Shown: positions 25,367 to 33,569 of the stretch, piece after piece | How positions within the stretch are numbered: position 1 is the stretch's first letter | How the letters are laid out: each line of letters opens with the position of its first letter | From: Flavobacteriia bacterium | Lineage (GTDB): Bacteria; Bacteroidota; Bacteroidia; Flavobacteriales; Weeksellaceae | Reading direction: 5' to 3' | Length of the DNA: 64,000 bases | Assembly (NCBI GenBank): GCA_015999765.1 | Contig: JAECQR010000008.1 | Span: forward strand, 32,183-96,182 | Made by a program: the position numbers and the translations under genes | The notes under the pieces: model-generated | Databases searched by the model: none | What the model was told of the DNA's origin: nothing | Seen by the model: only the letters and a program-made list of their open reading frames with translations

Positions 25367-25434
25367 TCCTGTTCAAAATGATAAATGAGAACACAAAAAA
25401 GAATTTTAAACAAAACAATTAAATTTAATTTATT

Positions 25435-25704
25435 ATGAAAAAGTCATTATTCGTAGCTGGTATCGCTGCTTTAGCTCTTGTAGCTTGTAAAAAAACTGAA
25501 ACTGTAGAAACTGCTAACGCAACTGATTCTGCTGCTGCTGTAACTGTTGATTCTGCTGCTGCTGTAGTTGATTCTGCTGCTGCTGTAGTTGATTCTGCTG
25601 CTGCTGTTACTGCTGAAGCTGGTGCTGCTACTGTAGAAGCTGCTGGTGATGCTGCTAAAGCTGCTGGTGATGCTGCTACTGATGCTGCGAAAGAAGTTAA
25701 GTAA
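25435..25704 (+). CDS. Small Ala/Val/Asp-rich repeat lipoprotein
   Basis: 89 residues: signal MKKSLFVAGIAALALVAC with the lipid-acceptor Cys18, then four copies of DSAAAV spaced seven or eight residues apart, then an Ala/Asp/Lys helix (AAGDAAKAAGDAATDAAKE). Only a handful of amino-acid kinds are used. The mature part should form a long amphipathic helix, reminiscent of Lpp-like or apolipoprotein-like spacers; this likeness is by composition, not homology. Own promoter and strong terminator suggest abundant expression. The underlying DNA is a minisatellite, so length may vary between strains. Confidence 0.85.
   Translation: MKKSLFVAGIAALALVACKKTETVETANATDSAAAVTVDSAAAVVDSAAAVVDSAAAVTAEAGAATVEAAGDAAKAAGDAATDAAKEVK
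25525..25611 (+). repeat. Minisatellite in the lipoprotein gene
   Basis: Four copies of GATTCTGCTGCTGCTGT starting at 25525, 25549, 25570 and 25591 (periods 24, 21, 21), all keeping the reading frame. Confidence 0.9.
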
Positions 25705-25725
25705 TTAACTCCACAAGTTTAAATA

Positions 25726-25760
25726 AAACCGTTTCTCCCAGAGAAGCGGTTTTTTTTTGT
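25726..25760. terminator. Terminator between convergent genes
   Basis: Arms AAACCGTTTCTC (25726-25737) and GAGAAGCGGTTT (25741-25752) with one G-T wobble, CCA loop, then a T run. The minus strand also ends in a T-rich stretch, so it may serve both directions. Confidence 0.85.
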
Positions 25761-25762
25761 TC

Positions 25763-26530
25763 TTAAGTCAACTTTTGACGGAGTATTTCGTAACAGCTTA
25801 TCGCTACGGCATTGCTTAAATTCAGTGAGTCGATACTTCCTGCCATCGGAATAAGCGAATTTTTCCCTTTGCCCATCCAAAAGTTACTAAGACCGGAATG
25901 TTCCGTTCCGAATATCAGTGCACTGCGCTGTTTCAAATCTTTTTTATATAGATGCTCAGCACTTTCATCCATTAAGGTGGTGTAAATATTAAAACTGTTT
26001 TGCTCCAGAAATTTATAAATTTCATCGTTACCAGACTGGAAGAAGTTCATTCCAAACAGACATCCCACACTGGACCGGATTACATTCGGGTTGTAGAAAT
26101 CAATTCTTGGATCAGTAATAATTAACGCATCAATTCCAAAAGCTTCGCAACTTCTCAGTATTGCCCCCAAATTGCCTGGCTTTTCAATACTTTCAACAAT
26201 GATAAGTGAAGAGTTTTCTTTTGGCTTAAAGTCTTGAAGGTTGGAATTTTTTGTTTCGAAAATACCGATTATTCCTTCCGAAGTACCGCGGTAAGCAATT
26301 TTTTCATACACTTTCTCTGATACCAGATGTATCTTCCCTTTCGGAAAATCTTCATTAAATATACTTTCACAGATATAATAATCCTGTACCTCAAATCCGA
26401 ATTTTGCTGCTCTTTCATTTTCCTGTCGTCCTTCTACAGCAAAACTCCCGGATTTTTTCCGGAATCTGTTGTCTGTAATAAGGCGCGTAAGGTTCTTTAT
26501 TTTTTCGTTATGAAGACTTTCAATTAACAT
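25763..26530 (-). CDS. SpoU/TrmH-family RNA 2'-O-methyltransferase
   Basis: 255 residues of the SPOUT class. N-terminal substrate-binding part (SLHNEKIKNLTRLITDNRFRKK, GSFAVEGRQENERA) and knotted catalytic domain with the three family motifs: EKPGNLGAILRSCEAFG, LIFGTEHSGLSNFW and SLNLSNAVAISCYEILRQ. It methylates a ribose in tRNA or rRNA using SAM; whether the target is 23S rRNA (RlmB-like) or tRNA cannot be told. The start at 26530 fits the family (MLIESLHNEKIKN). It is separated from rmuC by 20 bases and may be cotranscribed with it. Confidence 0.9.
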   Translation of the reverse strand: MLIESLHNEKIKNLTRLITDNRFRKKSGSFAVEGRQENERAAKFGFEVQDYYICESIFNEDFPKGKIHLVSEKVYEKIAYRGTSEGIIGIFETKNSNLQDFKPKENSSLIIVESIEKPGNLGAILRSCEAFGIDALIITDPRIDFYNPNVIRSSVGCLFGMNFFQSGNDEIYKFLEQNSFNIYTTLMDESAEHLYKKDLKQRSALIFGTEHSGLSNFWMGKGKNSLIPMAGSIDSLNLSNAVAISCYEILRQKLT

Positions 26531-26550
26531 GGTGCAAATTTATATAATTT

Positions 26551-28029
26551 CTAGTCGATGAAATCAATTTGATTTTCAGCATTTTCAACCAGCCCCGATG
26601 AAAGCTTTTTCCTGTTTTTTGCGCCAAGCTGCTTTAGTTTTTGAGTTTGCGAAACAAGATTGTCGTTTCCGGTGGCTAACTGCTTATAGGCATCGTTATA
26701 AGAGTTTCGTGCCTGATCGATATTTTTCCCGACTTTCTCCAGATTCTCTACAAAACTCACGAATTTATCATAAAGTTTACCGCCGCGCTCAGCAATTTCC
26801 AGAGCGTTCGTGTTCTGATCTGCGCGTTTCCATACGTCAGAAATTAATTTCAAATAGGCGATAAGATTCGTCGGACTTAATAATATGATGTGTTTGTGAT
26901 AAGCGTAATTCCAAAGCTGAGAGTCAAAATGAACAGCGGCCAGAAATGCAGGTTCCACAGGAATAAACATAATTGTAAAATCGAGTGAATCCTTTAAATC
27001 ATCATATTTTTTATGCGATAGGGTATCGATATGCTTTTTTAATGCAGCGACATGAAGCATTAAATTTTGTTTTCGGTCTTGCTCGTTTTGTGCAGAAACC
27101 ATTCTTTCGTAAGCATTCAGAGAAACTTTAGAATCGATAATTACGAGTTGATTTCCCGGAAGCTTCAGTACGAAATCTGGTCTCTGGTTTTCGCCGTGCT
27201 CGTTTTTAATAGTGTACTGGGAAAAATATTCCCTGTCTTTGGTAAGTCCTGAATCTTCCAGAATCCGCTCAAGAATCATTTCTCCCCAATCACCCTGAGT
27301 TTTGGTCTGTCCTTTCAAAGCAGCAGCAAGATTATTTGCTTCCTGACTCACTTTACTTGTTTGCTCCATCATCAATTTGATGGTGCTGTTAAGGGAAAAT
27401 CTTTCGCGCGCTTCATTCTCATACACTTCATTTACGCGCTTTTTGAAAGTCTCCAGGTTTTCACCCAATGGTTTGAGTAACTGATCAAGATTTTCTTTAT
27501 TGGATTCAGTGAATTTTCTGGATTTCTCTTCGAGAATTTCATTGGCGAGATTTTTAAACTCGGTTTTTGCAGTTTCCTGAATCTGTTCAATTTCTGCCCT
27601 CTGATTTTTAAGAGATTGCTGCAGACTGTTATTAATAGCAGAAAGTTCCGCATTGCGTGCGAAAATTTTCTGATTTTCGGTGGTTAAGAATTCAATTTGA
27701 ACGTTCTGTTTTCCGGCGTTTTCCCGCTGTTCTCTGAATTGATTTTGAAGTAAAAAATACTCTGCGGAAATAGTCGCCATTTCATTCTTGAGATTGTTTA
27801 GAATTTCTGTCTGCTGGAGATTGGTTATCTTTTCGGATTTGGATAAATCATTTAATTCGCTGATTTTCAGTTCGGAGTTCTGTAATTCAGCTTTGGTACG
27901 AATGTAATTGTTATTCATTTCATCGAAAACAGTCCGCGAAATATTTACAGATTTTAATATGAAATATAGAAGAACGGCGCCTAATACTGCACCGAAAATA
28001 AATCCAACAGATAGGGAGGTGATTTCCAT
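26551..28029 (-). CDS. rmuC: DNA recombination protein RmuC
   Basis: 492 residues: an N-terminal membrane anchor (about 9-26, VGFIFGAVLGAVLLYFILK), a coiled coil (about 30-200), and the nuclease-like RmuC domain with LKGQTKTQGDWGEMILERILEDSGL, RPDFVLKLPGNQLVIIDSKVSL and FIPVEPAFLAA. The D..IDSK pattern is the PD-(D/E)XK-type core. RmuC limits inversion at short inverted repeats in Escherichia coli. Length and domain order are typical. Confidence 0.93.
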   Translation of the reverse strand: MEITSLSVGFIFGAVLGAVLLYFILKSVNISRTVFDEMNNNYIRTKAELQNSELKISELNDLSKSEKITNLQQTEILNNLKNEMATISAEYFLLQNQFREQRENAGKQNVQIEFLTTENQKIFARNAELSAINNSLQQSLKNQRAEIEQIQETAKTEFKNLANEILEEKSRKFTESNKENLDQLLKPLGENLETFKKRVNEVYENEARERFSLNSTIKLMMEQTSKVSQEANNLAAALKGQTKTQGDWGEMILERILEDSGLTKDREYFSQYTIKNEHGENQRPDFVLKLPGNQLVIIDSKVSLNAYERMVSAQNEQDRKQNLMLHVAALKKHIDTLSHKKYDDLKDSLDFTIMFIPVEPAFLAAVHFDSQLWNYAYHKHIILLSPTNLIAYLKLISDVWKRADQNTNALEIAERGGKLYDKFVSFVENLEKVGKNIDQARNSYNDAYKQLATGNDNLVSQTQKLKQLGAKNRKKLSSGLVENAENQIDFID

Positions 28030-28079
28030 ATTTCAAAAATAGGAAGAAAAAAGGTGATTTGTTCTTTTGTGGGAAAGTT

Positions 28080-28568
28080 TTAGGGCGTCTGCTTCGAGAT
28101 TTGTTTATGAAATTTCAAATGCATAGGAATAGCTGCCGATCCGTACCAAGGCAGGATTTCGACTGTAAAGACCCCGGATTTTATCGTAGGATCATTCCCC
28201 AGAATTGTTTTGGCTTCCTCGTCGGTTTTTACATCGAGCAAAAAGATTCCTCTGTATCCCAGATCATTTTTAGTAGCAAAAGGTCCGGCCATTTTCAGGA
28301 TACCCATTTTTTCCATCTCTGTCATATTTGAGAAATGACCTTTGAAGAGTTCTTCTCTTTCTTTTTTATCAGTTATCACGGCATCTTTCGGTCCCGTTTT
28401 TAAGATTACCAGCATGTAATTTTTCATCCCGCGCTGATCCGCACCTAAAGAATCTGCGAGTTTCTGGCTGAATTCAGGTTGTGAAGCAGTGATTTTGAGA
28501 GTTTTTTTCTGTGCATTACAGGAAATTGCAAAAACTGATAGGATAAGAAGACAAAATACTTTTTTCAT
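28080..28568 (-). CDS. YciI-like domain lipoprotein
   Basis: 162 residues. Signal sequence with lipobox (FAISC, Cys17), a short linker, then a YciI-like ferredoxin-fold domain: KNYMLVILKTGP, HFSNMTEMEKMGILKMAGPF, GYRGIFLLDVKTDEEAKTIL. YciI proteins are small and cytoplasmic as a rule, so a lipidated copy is slightly unusual, though I recall such proteins in flavobacteria. Function unknown. It stands alone between rmuC and pncB. Confidence 0.82.
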   Translation of the reverse strand: MKKVFCLLILSVFAISCNAQKKTLKITASQPEFSQKLADSLGADQRGMKNYMLVILKTGPKDAVITDKKEREELFKGHFSNMTEMEKMGILKMAGPFATKNDLGYRGIFLLDVKTDEEAKTILGNDPTIKSGVFTVEILPWYGSAAIPMHLKFHKQISKQTP

Positions 28569-28619
28569 GATTTGGATTTTAAATCTTTAGACTCGCGAAA
28601 ACTATTTAACTAGAGAAAT

Positions 28620-29798
28620 CTAATCTTTAATCCTTAGAAATTCTTTTGCCAATTCAATCATTTTAGGATCTCCGGTATATTTTCCGTGTTCATCGGAAAG
28701 TTTTACGGTAGGAATCCACTCTCCGTTAACCGACTGCGCTGCGATGAGTTTCATCACAATATTCATAGGTTTGACACCGACATCATTGGTAAGGTTTGTT
28801 CCAATACCGAAGGAAATTCCGATCTTTCCTTTACAGGCAGCCGTAATTTCAGCAACTTTTTCGAGGTTTAAACCGTCGGAGAAAATGATATATTTGAATA
28901 GGGGATTAATTCCGTTTTTCTCGTAATGTGCGATGGTTTTTTCCGCAAACTCAATAGGGTCGCCGCTGTCGTGGCGTACACCATCAAAAAGTTTCGCAAA
29001 TTTTTTGTCGAACTGTTCGAAGAAAACCTCGGTGGTATACGTGTCCGAAAGCGCCACTCCCAAATCCCCGCGGTAGACATCAACCCAATGTTCCAGAGAA
29101 AGCGCATTCGCCATCTTGAATCCATATTCTGCAGCATGGAACATAAACCATTCGTGAGCGTGAGTTCCGATCGGTTTCACACCGTATTTCATCGCGAAAT
29201 GTACGTTTGATGAACCAGTAAATTTAGATGATTTATTTTGTGTCAATGCATTTACCACTAAATCGTGAACCTGATATGAATGTCTGCGACGCGTACCGAA
29301 TTCTGCGAAATTAACTCCTAAGTCATCAAGTTCTTTGGCTTTGTTCAGGGTGTTTTGAATAACAGTTTGGTCGGAATCCCTTTCCATACCGTTCATCACA
29401 TAATGCAGTTCAGAGATAAGAGCCAAAAGCGGAACTTCCCACAAAATCGTGCGGTACCATTCGCCAACCACTGTTACTTCAAGATCATTTCCTGCCTGAA
29501 CGATGTGAACTTCCGAAGGGTCATAATGGTAACCCGCGAGAAAATCTAGGTAAGGTAAATCGAGATATGGGCAGGTTATACGCAGAAACTCTTTTTCCTC
29601 TTTGGTAAGTTTCATTTCTGCCATGGCGTTCACGGCTTTACGAAGTTCAATATCAAAACCTGGTGGGAAATGGTGTTTTCCGCGGTTAATGAAACTGTAC
29701 TTCACCTTTTCGTTAGGAAAAAGTTTCACTACAGCATTCTGCATCGTGATTTTATAAAAATCATTGTCGAGGATTGATTTTAACCGGACTTCGCTCAT
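28620..29798 (-). CDS. pncB: Nicotinate phosphoribosyltransferase
   Basis: 392 residues from MSEVRLKSILDNDFYK, which is the usual N terminus; the frame open to 29834 adds only 12 residues without family support. First step of the Preiss-Handler NAD salvage route: nicotinate plus PRPP gives nicotinate mononucleotide. Seen: NDFYKITMQNAV, EFGTRRRHSYQVHD, GTHAHEWFMF (with the His that is phosphorylated in this family), DGVRHDSGDP and ISFGIGTNLTND. Separated from dps by a hairpin. Confidence 0.95.
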   Translation of the reverse strand: MSEVRLKSILDNDFYKITMQNAVVKLFPNEKVKYSFINRGKHHFPPGFDIELRKAVNAMAEMKLTKEEKEFLRITCPYLDLPYLDFLAGYHYDPSEVHIVQAGNDLEVTVVGEWYRTILWEVPLLALISELHYVMNGMERDSDQTVIQNTLNKAKELDDLGVNFAEFGTRRRHSYQVHDLVVNALTQNKSSKFTGSSNVHFAMKYGVKPIGTHAHEWFMFHAAEYGFKMANALSLEHWVDVYRGDLGVALSDTYTTEVFFEQFDKKFAKLFDGVRHDSGDPIEFAEKTIAHYEKNGINPLFKYIIFSDGLNLEKVAEITAACKGKIGISFGIGTNLTNDVGVKPMNIVMKLIAAQSVNGEWIPTVKLSDEHGKYTGDPKMIELAKEFLRIKD

Positions 29799-29836
29799 TT
29801 CTGGAAATTTCTTTAAACAAATGTAAAGATTCAAAA

Positions 29837-29868
29837 CAAAAAATCGCCTTTTAGAAGACGATTTTTAA
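29837..29868 (-). terminator. Terminator after dps
   Basis: Arms AAAAATCG (29839-29846) and CGATTTTT (29859-29866) around a 12-base loop that can extend the stem; T run on the minus strand. Confidence 0.7.
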
Positions 29869-29886
29869 AGCATTTTAAGCGGTTTT

Positions 29887-30363
29887 CTATTTTCCGAGAT
29901 AAGAGTTATACATCCAAACTTCTTTTTCCTGCTCGGTAATGTAGTCGCTCATTTGCGAGTTGGTTCCTTCGTCGCCGGCTTCTTCTGTAATGTCTAGAAG
30001 TTCCCGCTGAAGATCAATCACAATCTTAAACGAAGCCAGAATATTTTCAACACATTTCGACCCGTCCGAAACTTCCTTACTTTCTTTGATGGTGGATAAG
30101 GTCAGATAATCGGAATAGTTGTGGTGAGGTGTAGCACCCAGTGTTAGAATTCTTTCTGCAATCTCATCGATTTTCAGAACAAGATTATTATAGAGTTCTT
30201 CAAACTTCGGATGAAGGGTGAAAAAATCATTTCCCTTAATGTTCCAGTGTGCTCCGCGTGTATTTTGATAGAAGACCGAATAGTTGGCCAGAAGCTGGTT
30301 GAGTTTTTCAGAAATTTTGTTGCAATTGGTCTCGCTTAAGCCGATAATGTTAGCGTTTTTCAT
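29887..30363 (-). CDS. dps: Dps-family ferritin-like protein
   Basis: 158 residues. Forms a dodecameric shell that stores iron and protects DNA from peroxide. The ferroxidase residues shared between subunits are in NTRGAHWNIKGNDFFTLHPKF (His) and KIDEIAERI (Asp, Glu). No long Lys-rich N-terminal tail, so DNA binding by the tail is not predicted. A possible -7 element TATTTTTG lies on the minus strand at 30387-30380. Confidence 0.94.
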   Translation of the reverse strand: MKNANIIGLSETNCNKISEKLNQLLANYSVFYQNTRGAHWNIKGNDFFTLHPKFEELYNNLVLKIDEIAERILTLGATPHHNYSDYLTLSTIKESKEVSDGSKCVENILASFKIVIDLQRELLDITEEAGDEGTNSQMSDYITEQEKEVWMYNSYLGK

Positions 30364-30379
30364 AATTTTTTACTTTATA

Positions 30380-30387
30380 CAAAAATA
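30380..30387 (-). promoter_or_regulatory. Possible -7 element of dps
   Basis: TATTTTTG on the minus strand, 17 bases before the ATG; fits TAnnTTTG. No -33 seen, so weakly supported. Confidence 0.4.
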
Positions 30388-30452
30388 AGAAACTATAAAC
30401 GCATTAAAAAATTTAAGCGATTGAGATTGACTATCTCGCAAATCTGTGCCGC

Positions 30453-32084
30453 TTAATATTTAATGAATTTGAAAGATTTTAAACCTTCGGGAGTTTTCAC
30501 AGAAATGATGTAGGTGGCACCCGGTAAATGCGCAACATTAATCCTTAAATCTTTGGATGTGAGGATTAGTTTTCCGCTGAGATCAAATATGAAAATATTT
30601 TCAACCCTGGATTTGGTGGATTTTACGTTGATGAAATCTTTTGCCGGGTTCGGATAAACTGTTAAGCCGCCGTTTACTTCCTCTGTACCTAGATTTTTCA
30701 CAAGCGTTACCGGTTCGCGGAAAAATGAAATTTCCATCAGTTCGGCAGGCAATTTTTCAAAAACATAGGCTTCACAGGTGTATTCATCAAAATCCTCATC
30801 TTCTATGTTGCTTATATAAAAACTTTCTGCAGTATTTGTGGTTTTCTGGTCCAGATTTTTAAACCAGGCGAACTGATAACTGTCGCCGGTAAGGGATTGA
30901 GGTAATGTGGCTGAGTTTCCCAATTCCGCGTAAACCGTTTTTGCTTCATCATACCTTTGAGGCGAATAGGTGAAATCTGCAAGGCTTTTTTCCTGCACCA
31001 TGAAGTTTTTGATTTCCTGTTTTGTAAACCTGTTATTTTCGAGAAACGTGAGTTGAGGGATATTTGCGGGAATTTCTCCGGAAAGCTGGTTTCCGGTCAG
31101 GGAAAGCATTTGAAGTTGATTGAGCTGAAGCAATGCTGAAGGAAAGCTGCCGGAAATAAGGTTTTTATCCAGGTAAATCTGCTCCAGTTTACTTAATGGC
31201 ACCAGACCTTCGAAACCGCCGGAAATTTTATTGTCTGCAATATTGAGGTGTACTAATTTTTTTAACTGTCCTAATTCAGTGGGGAAAGCTGTAATCTGAT
31301 TGCTCTGCAACGAAAGCCATTCAAGATTCTTTAGGTTCGATAAAACTGACGAATAGTTGGTGGAAAACAGATTGTAGCTGACATCCAGGGAAATTAATCC
31401 GCTTAAAGAAGCAAGTTCGGCCGGAATTTTTGTGAGCTGGTTTCCCGAGAGATTTAATTCCGTCAGTTTTATCAGAGTCGATAAATTGCTGAAATTTTGG
31501 GAAATACTGTTGTTGCTTAGATTAAGTGATTCCAGATTGGTGATTGACGAAATTTTCTGGGGAATAGCATTTAGGCCGGTTTTTGACAGGTCCAAAACTT
31601 TCAGTCCGGTAAAATTCTGCAGAAAAGTATCAATATCAGCGAAAGCAAACAGGTTGTTGCCCACGGAAAGTTCCTGAAGATTCGAAAGTGGCAGAATAGC
31701 TGCTGTAGGATCACCTGTCATACGGTTGTTGCTGATGTCGAGTCTTAACAAACCGCTGAGGGAAGATACCGATGGTGCGATTTCGCCAGTAAGTTGGTTG
31801 GAACTTAAATCGAGTTTCTGAAGTTTTGAAAAGGTTGAAAGAGAAGTTGGAAAATTACCCTTCAGCGCATTGCCGCGAAGGTTGATCTCAATTACGTTTC
31901 CGTTTTTAATTTTTACCCCGTACCAGTTCTTGGGGTCTTTTTCCAAGTCCCAAATCTGGCTCCAATGTTCACCATCATTGGTGTTATATATATTGACAAG
32001 CGCACTTCTCTCTGCAAAAGAAATGCTCCACTTCTGGGAGAAACATAGCTGCGAAAAGAAAAGAAAAAAGAGTAGTTTTTTCAC
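30453..32084 (-). CDS. Secreted leucine-rich repeat protein with T9SS sorting domain
   Basis: 543 residues. Signal peptide (MKKLLFFLFFSQLCFSQ), then WYGVKIKNGNVIEINLRGN, about a dozen leucine-rich repeats of the LxxLxLSxNxLxG kind (residues 65-345), a beta-type region (360-455) and a C-terminal type A sorting domain of the type IX secretion system beginning VYPNPAKDFINVK and ending SFKFIKY. It should be carried across the outer membrane and attached to the surface or released. LRR surfaces bind proteins; the ligand is unknown. No enzyme motif seen. Confidence 0.88.
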   Translation of the reverse strand: MKKLLFFLFFSQLCFSQKWSISFAERSALVNIYNTNDGEHWSQIWDLEKDPKNWYGVKIKNGNVIEINLRGNALKGNFPTSLSTFSKLQKLDLSSNQLTGEIAPSVSSLSGLLRLDISNNRMTGDPTAAILPLSNLQELSVGNNLFAFADIDTFLQNFTGLKVLDLSKTGLNAIPQKISSITNLESLNLSNNSISQNFSNLSTLIKLTELNLSGNQLTKIPAELASLSGLISLDVSYNLFSTNYSSVLSNLKNLEWLSLQSNQITAFPTELGQLKKLVHLNIADNKISGGFEGLVPLSKLEQIYLDKNLISGSFPSALLQLNQLQMLSLTGNQLSGEIPANIPQLTFLENNRFTKQEIKNFMVQEKSLADFTYSPQRYDEAKTVYAELGNSATLPQSLTGDSYQFAWFKNLDQKTTNTAESFYISNIEDEDFDEYTCEAYVFEKLPAELMEISFFREPVTLVKNLGTEEVNGGLTVYPNPAKDFINVKSTKSRVENIFIFDLSGKLILTSKDLRINVAHLPGATYIISVKTPEGLKSFKFIKY

Positions 32085-32107
32085 CAGATTGTGTGTTTTT
32101 TGGAGTA

Positions 32108-32115
32108 CAAATATA
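32108..32115 (-). promoter_or_regulatory. Possible -7 element of the LRR gene
   Basis: TATATTTG on the minus strand, 24 bases before the ATG. A TTG occurs 17 bases upstream, slightly shorter than usual. Confidence 0.4.
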
Positions 32116-32188
32116 TATTAAAACTTATAATACAACGGTTACGATAATAAAAATTTGCATATTTGTGCAGAAGAACATTTATGCTGTT

Positions 32189-33559
32189 ATGAGGAAATAT
32201 GTGTATCTGGCTGTTACAGTAACGGTCATTTATTTTTTTCAGTCTTTTTTTCTGCCTACGGGCGGAATCGGCGCCGACAGCCTTTCTTATTTTGGGATTG
32301 CGTCGGAGTTACCGGGATTAGAAACCAATCTTTTTCCTTTGGGTTTTCCGGCTTTAATTAAGATTTTCCATACTTTTTTTCAGGACTATTTTTGGGCTGG
32401 CAAAATGCTGAATATTTTTATGGTCATTTTGCTCCTGCTGTTTTCGTATTTCAAAAAGTTCTATTTCCGGGAAACCGTGTTGCTTTTTGCAGGTAAAACA
32501 CTCTTCTTTGCAATGAATCTTGTTGTATCAGAAGGACCTTTCATCTTTTTACTATACTTTCTGATTTATTTTTTTCATGAAAGAATGAGTGAGAAAATTG
32601 CTTCTAAACAGTTCATTATTTTCTCCTCTGTACTATTAATACTTCTTTTTACCGTTCGTTATTCAGGTATTTACATATATATGGGCATTGGAGTTTTCTG
32701 GTTATGGATGATTTTGCAGAAGAAAGATTTCGAAGCCCGAAAGGATTTTCTGTGGGTTTTATTGATGGCTGGGCTGGGAATTGGGTTGTATCTAGGTTTT
32801 AACCATTCCGTTTTTGGAAGTTTTACAGGCGAACATCTTCGTGGGGCTCCTGCGCAGATTCATCCGATATACTTATTACGAAATGTTTTGGCAATGACGA
32901 ATGTGATTGATCCTTTTGTTGGGATTAAACCGGCCTCCAACAGTTTTATAAGTATCGGTTTTCAGGTGGGTCTGATGATTTTTGATGTGCTGCTTCTGGG
33001 ATATATTATCAGGTTGTTCAGGCAGAAAAAAGCATTGCTCAAGCTTGAATTTCACTATCTGTTATGGATTATAGCTGGAGTATATACGGTTACACTTTTT
33101 ATTTCGGGACTTTTCCAACAGATCGAAGAAATGAATGTAAGAATGCTTGCAGCGGCTAATTTTTGTTTGTTCTTCTCCTTTTTGGTCATTTATTTTAAGA
33201 ATTTAAGATCCGACAGATTTGTTTTCGGCGTAGGTTGTTTCTTTCTCCTTTTTTTAACGGCGTACAGTTTAAAAAATCCTTCAAACTATTTGAAAAACAA
33301 AAGTATCATTGAGCCGCAAATGCCTAAATTTAAGGATAAAGAGTATCTTTTCGATGACGAAAAATCGGTAAGCGATATTACGGTTTATCATATCCCTGTA
33401 CTTAATAAATCTTTTTCTTACCAGCATACAAACGCCCAGAAAGGAGAGTGGAAGCAGTCAATCGGTGGAACCATAAATCCACAAATTAAATGGATGAAAT
33501 ATGATACTATTAAAGATAAAAGTAAAGTATTATATACTTCTCAGCTGATGTTGAAGTAA
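32189..33559 (+). CDS. Polytopic membrane protein, GT-C glycosyltransferase-like
   Basis: 456 residues from MRKYVYLAVTVTVIYF. The frame is open to 32093, but the upstream 32 residues do not extend the signal-anchor sensibly. About ten hydrophobic helices. The first extracytoplasmic loop contains GGIGADSLSYFGIASEL with an Asp in the place used by GT-C (GT39-like) enzymes, followed by NLFPLGFPALIKI. It has a C-terminal soluble tail of about 65 residues. A lipid-linked sugar transferase role is inferred from layout only. Ten bases separate it from the next, similarly built gene. Confidence 0.72.
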   Translation: MRKYVYLAVTVTVIYFFQSFFLPTGGIGADSLSYFGIASELPGLETNLFPLGFPALIKIFHTFFQDYFWAGKMLNIFMVILLLLFSYFKKFYFRETVLLFAGKTLFFAMNLVVSEGPFIFLLYFLIYFFHERMSEKIASKQFIIFSSVLLILLFTVRYSGIYIYMGIGVFWLWMILQKKDFEARKDFLWVLLMAGLGIGLYLGFNHSVFGSFTGEHLRGAPAQIHPIYLLRNVLAMTNVIDPFVGIKPASNSFISIGFQVGLMIFDVLLLGYIIRLFRQKKALLKLEFHYLLWIIAGVYTVTLFISGLFQQIEEMNVRMLAAANFCLFFSFLVIYFKNLRSDRFVFGVGCFFLLFLTAYSLKNPSNYLKNKSIIEPQMPKFKDKEYLFDDEKSVSDITVYHIPVLNKSFSYQHTNAQKGEWKQSIGGTINPQIKWMKYDTIKDKSKVLYTSQLMLK

Positions 33560-33569
33560 GACTAAATGT

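Noticed and set aside
25525..25611. Repeated GCT-rich units as a CRISPR array
   Set aside because: Units are contiguous coding repeats without unique spacers, inside a lipoprotein gene.
30453..32084. Internalin-like invasion protein
   Set aside because: LRRs plus a T9SS tail are common in free-living flavobacteria; no cap domain or other virulence mark was seen.
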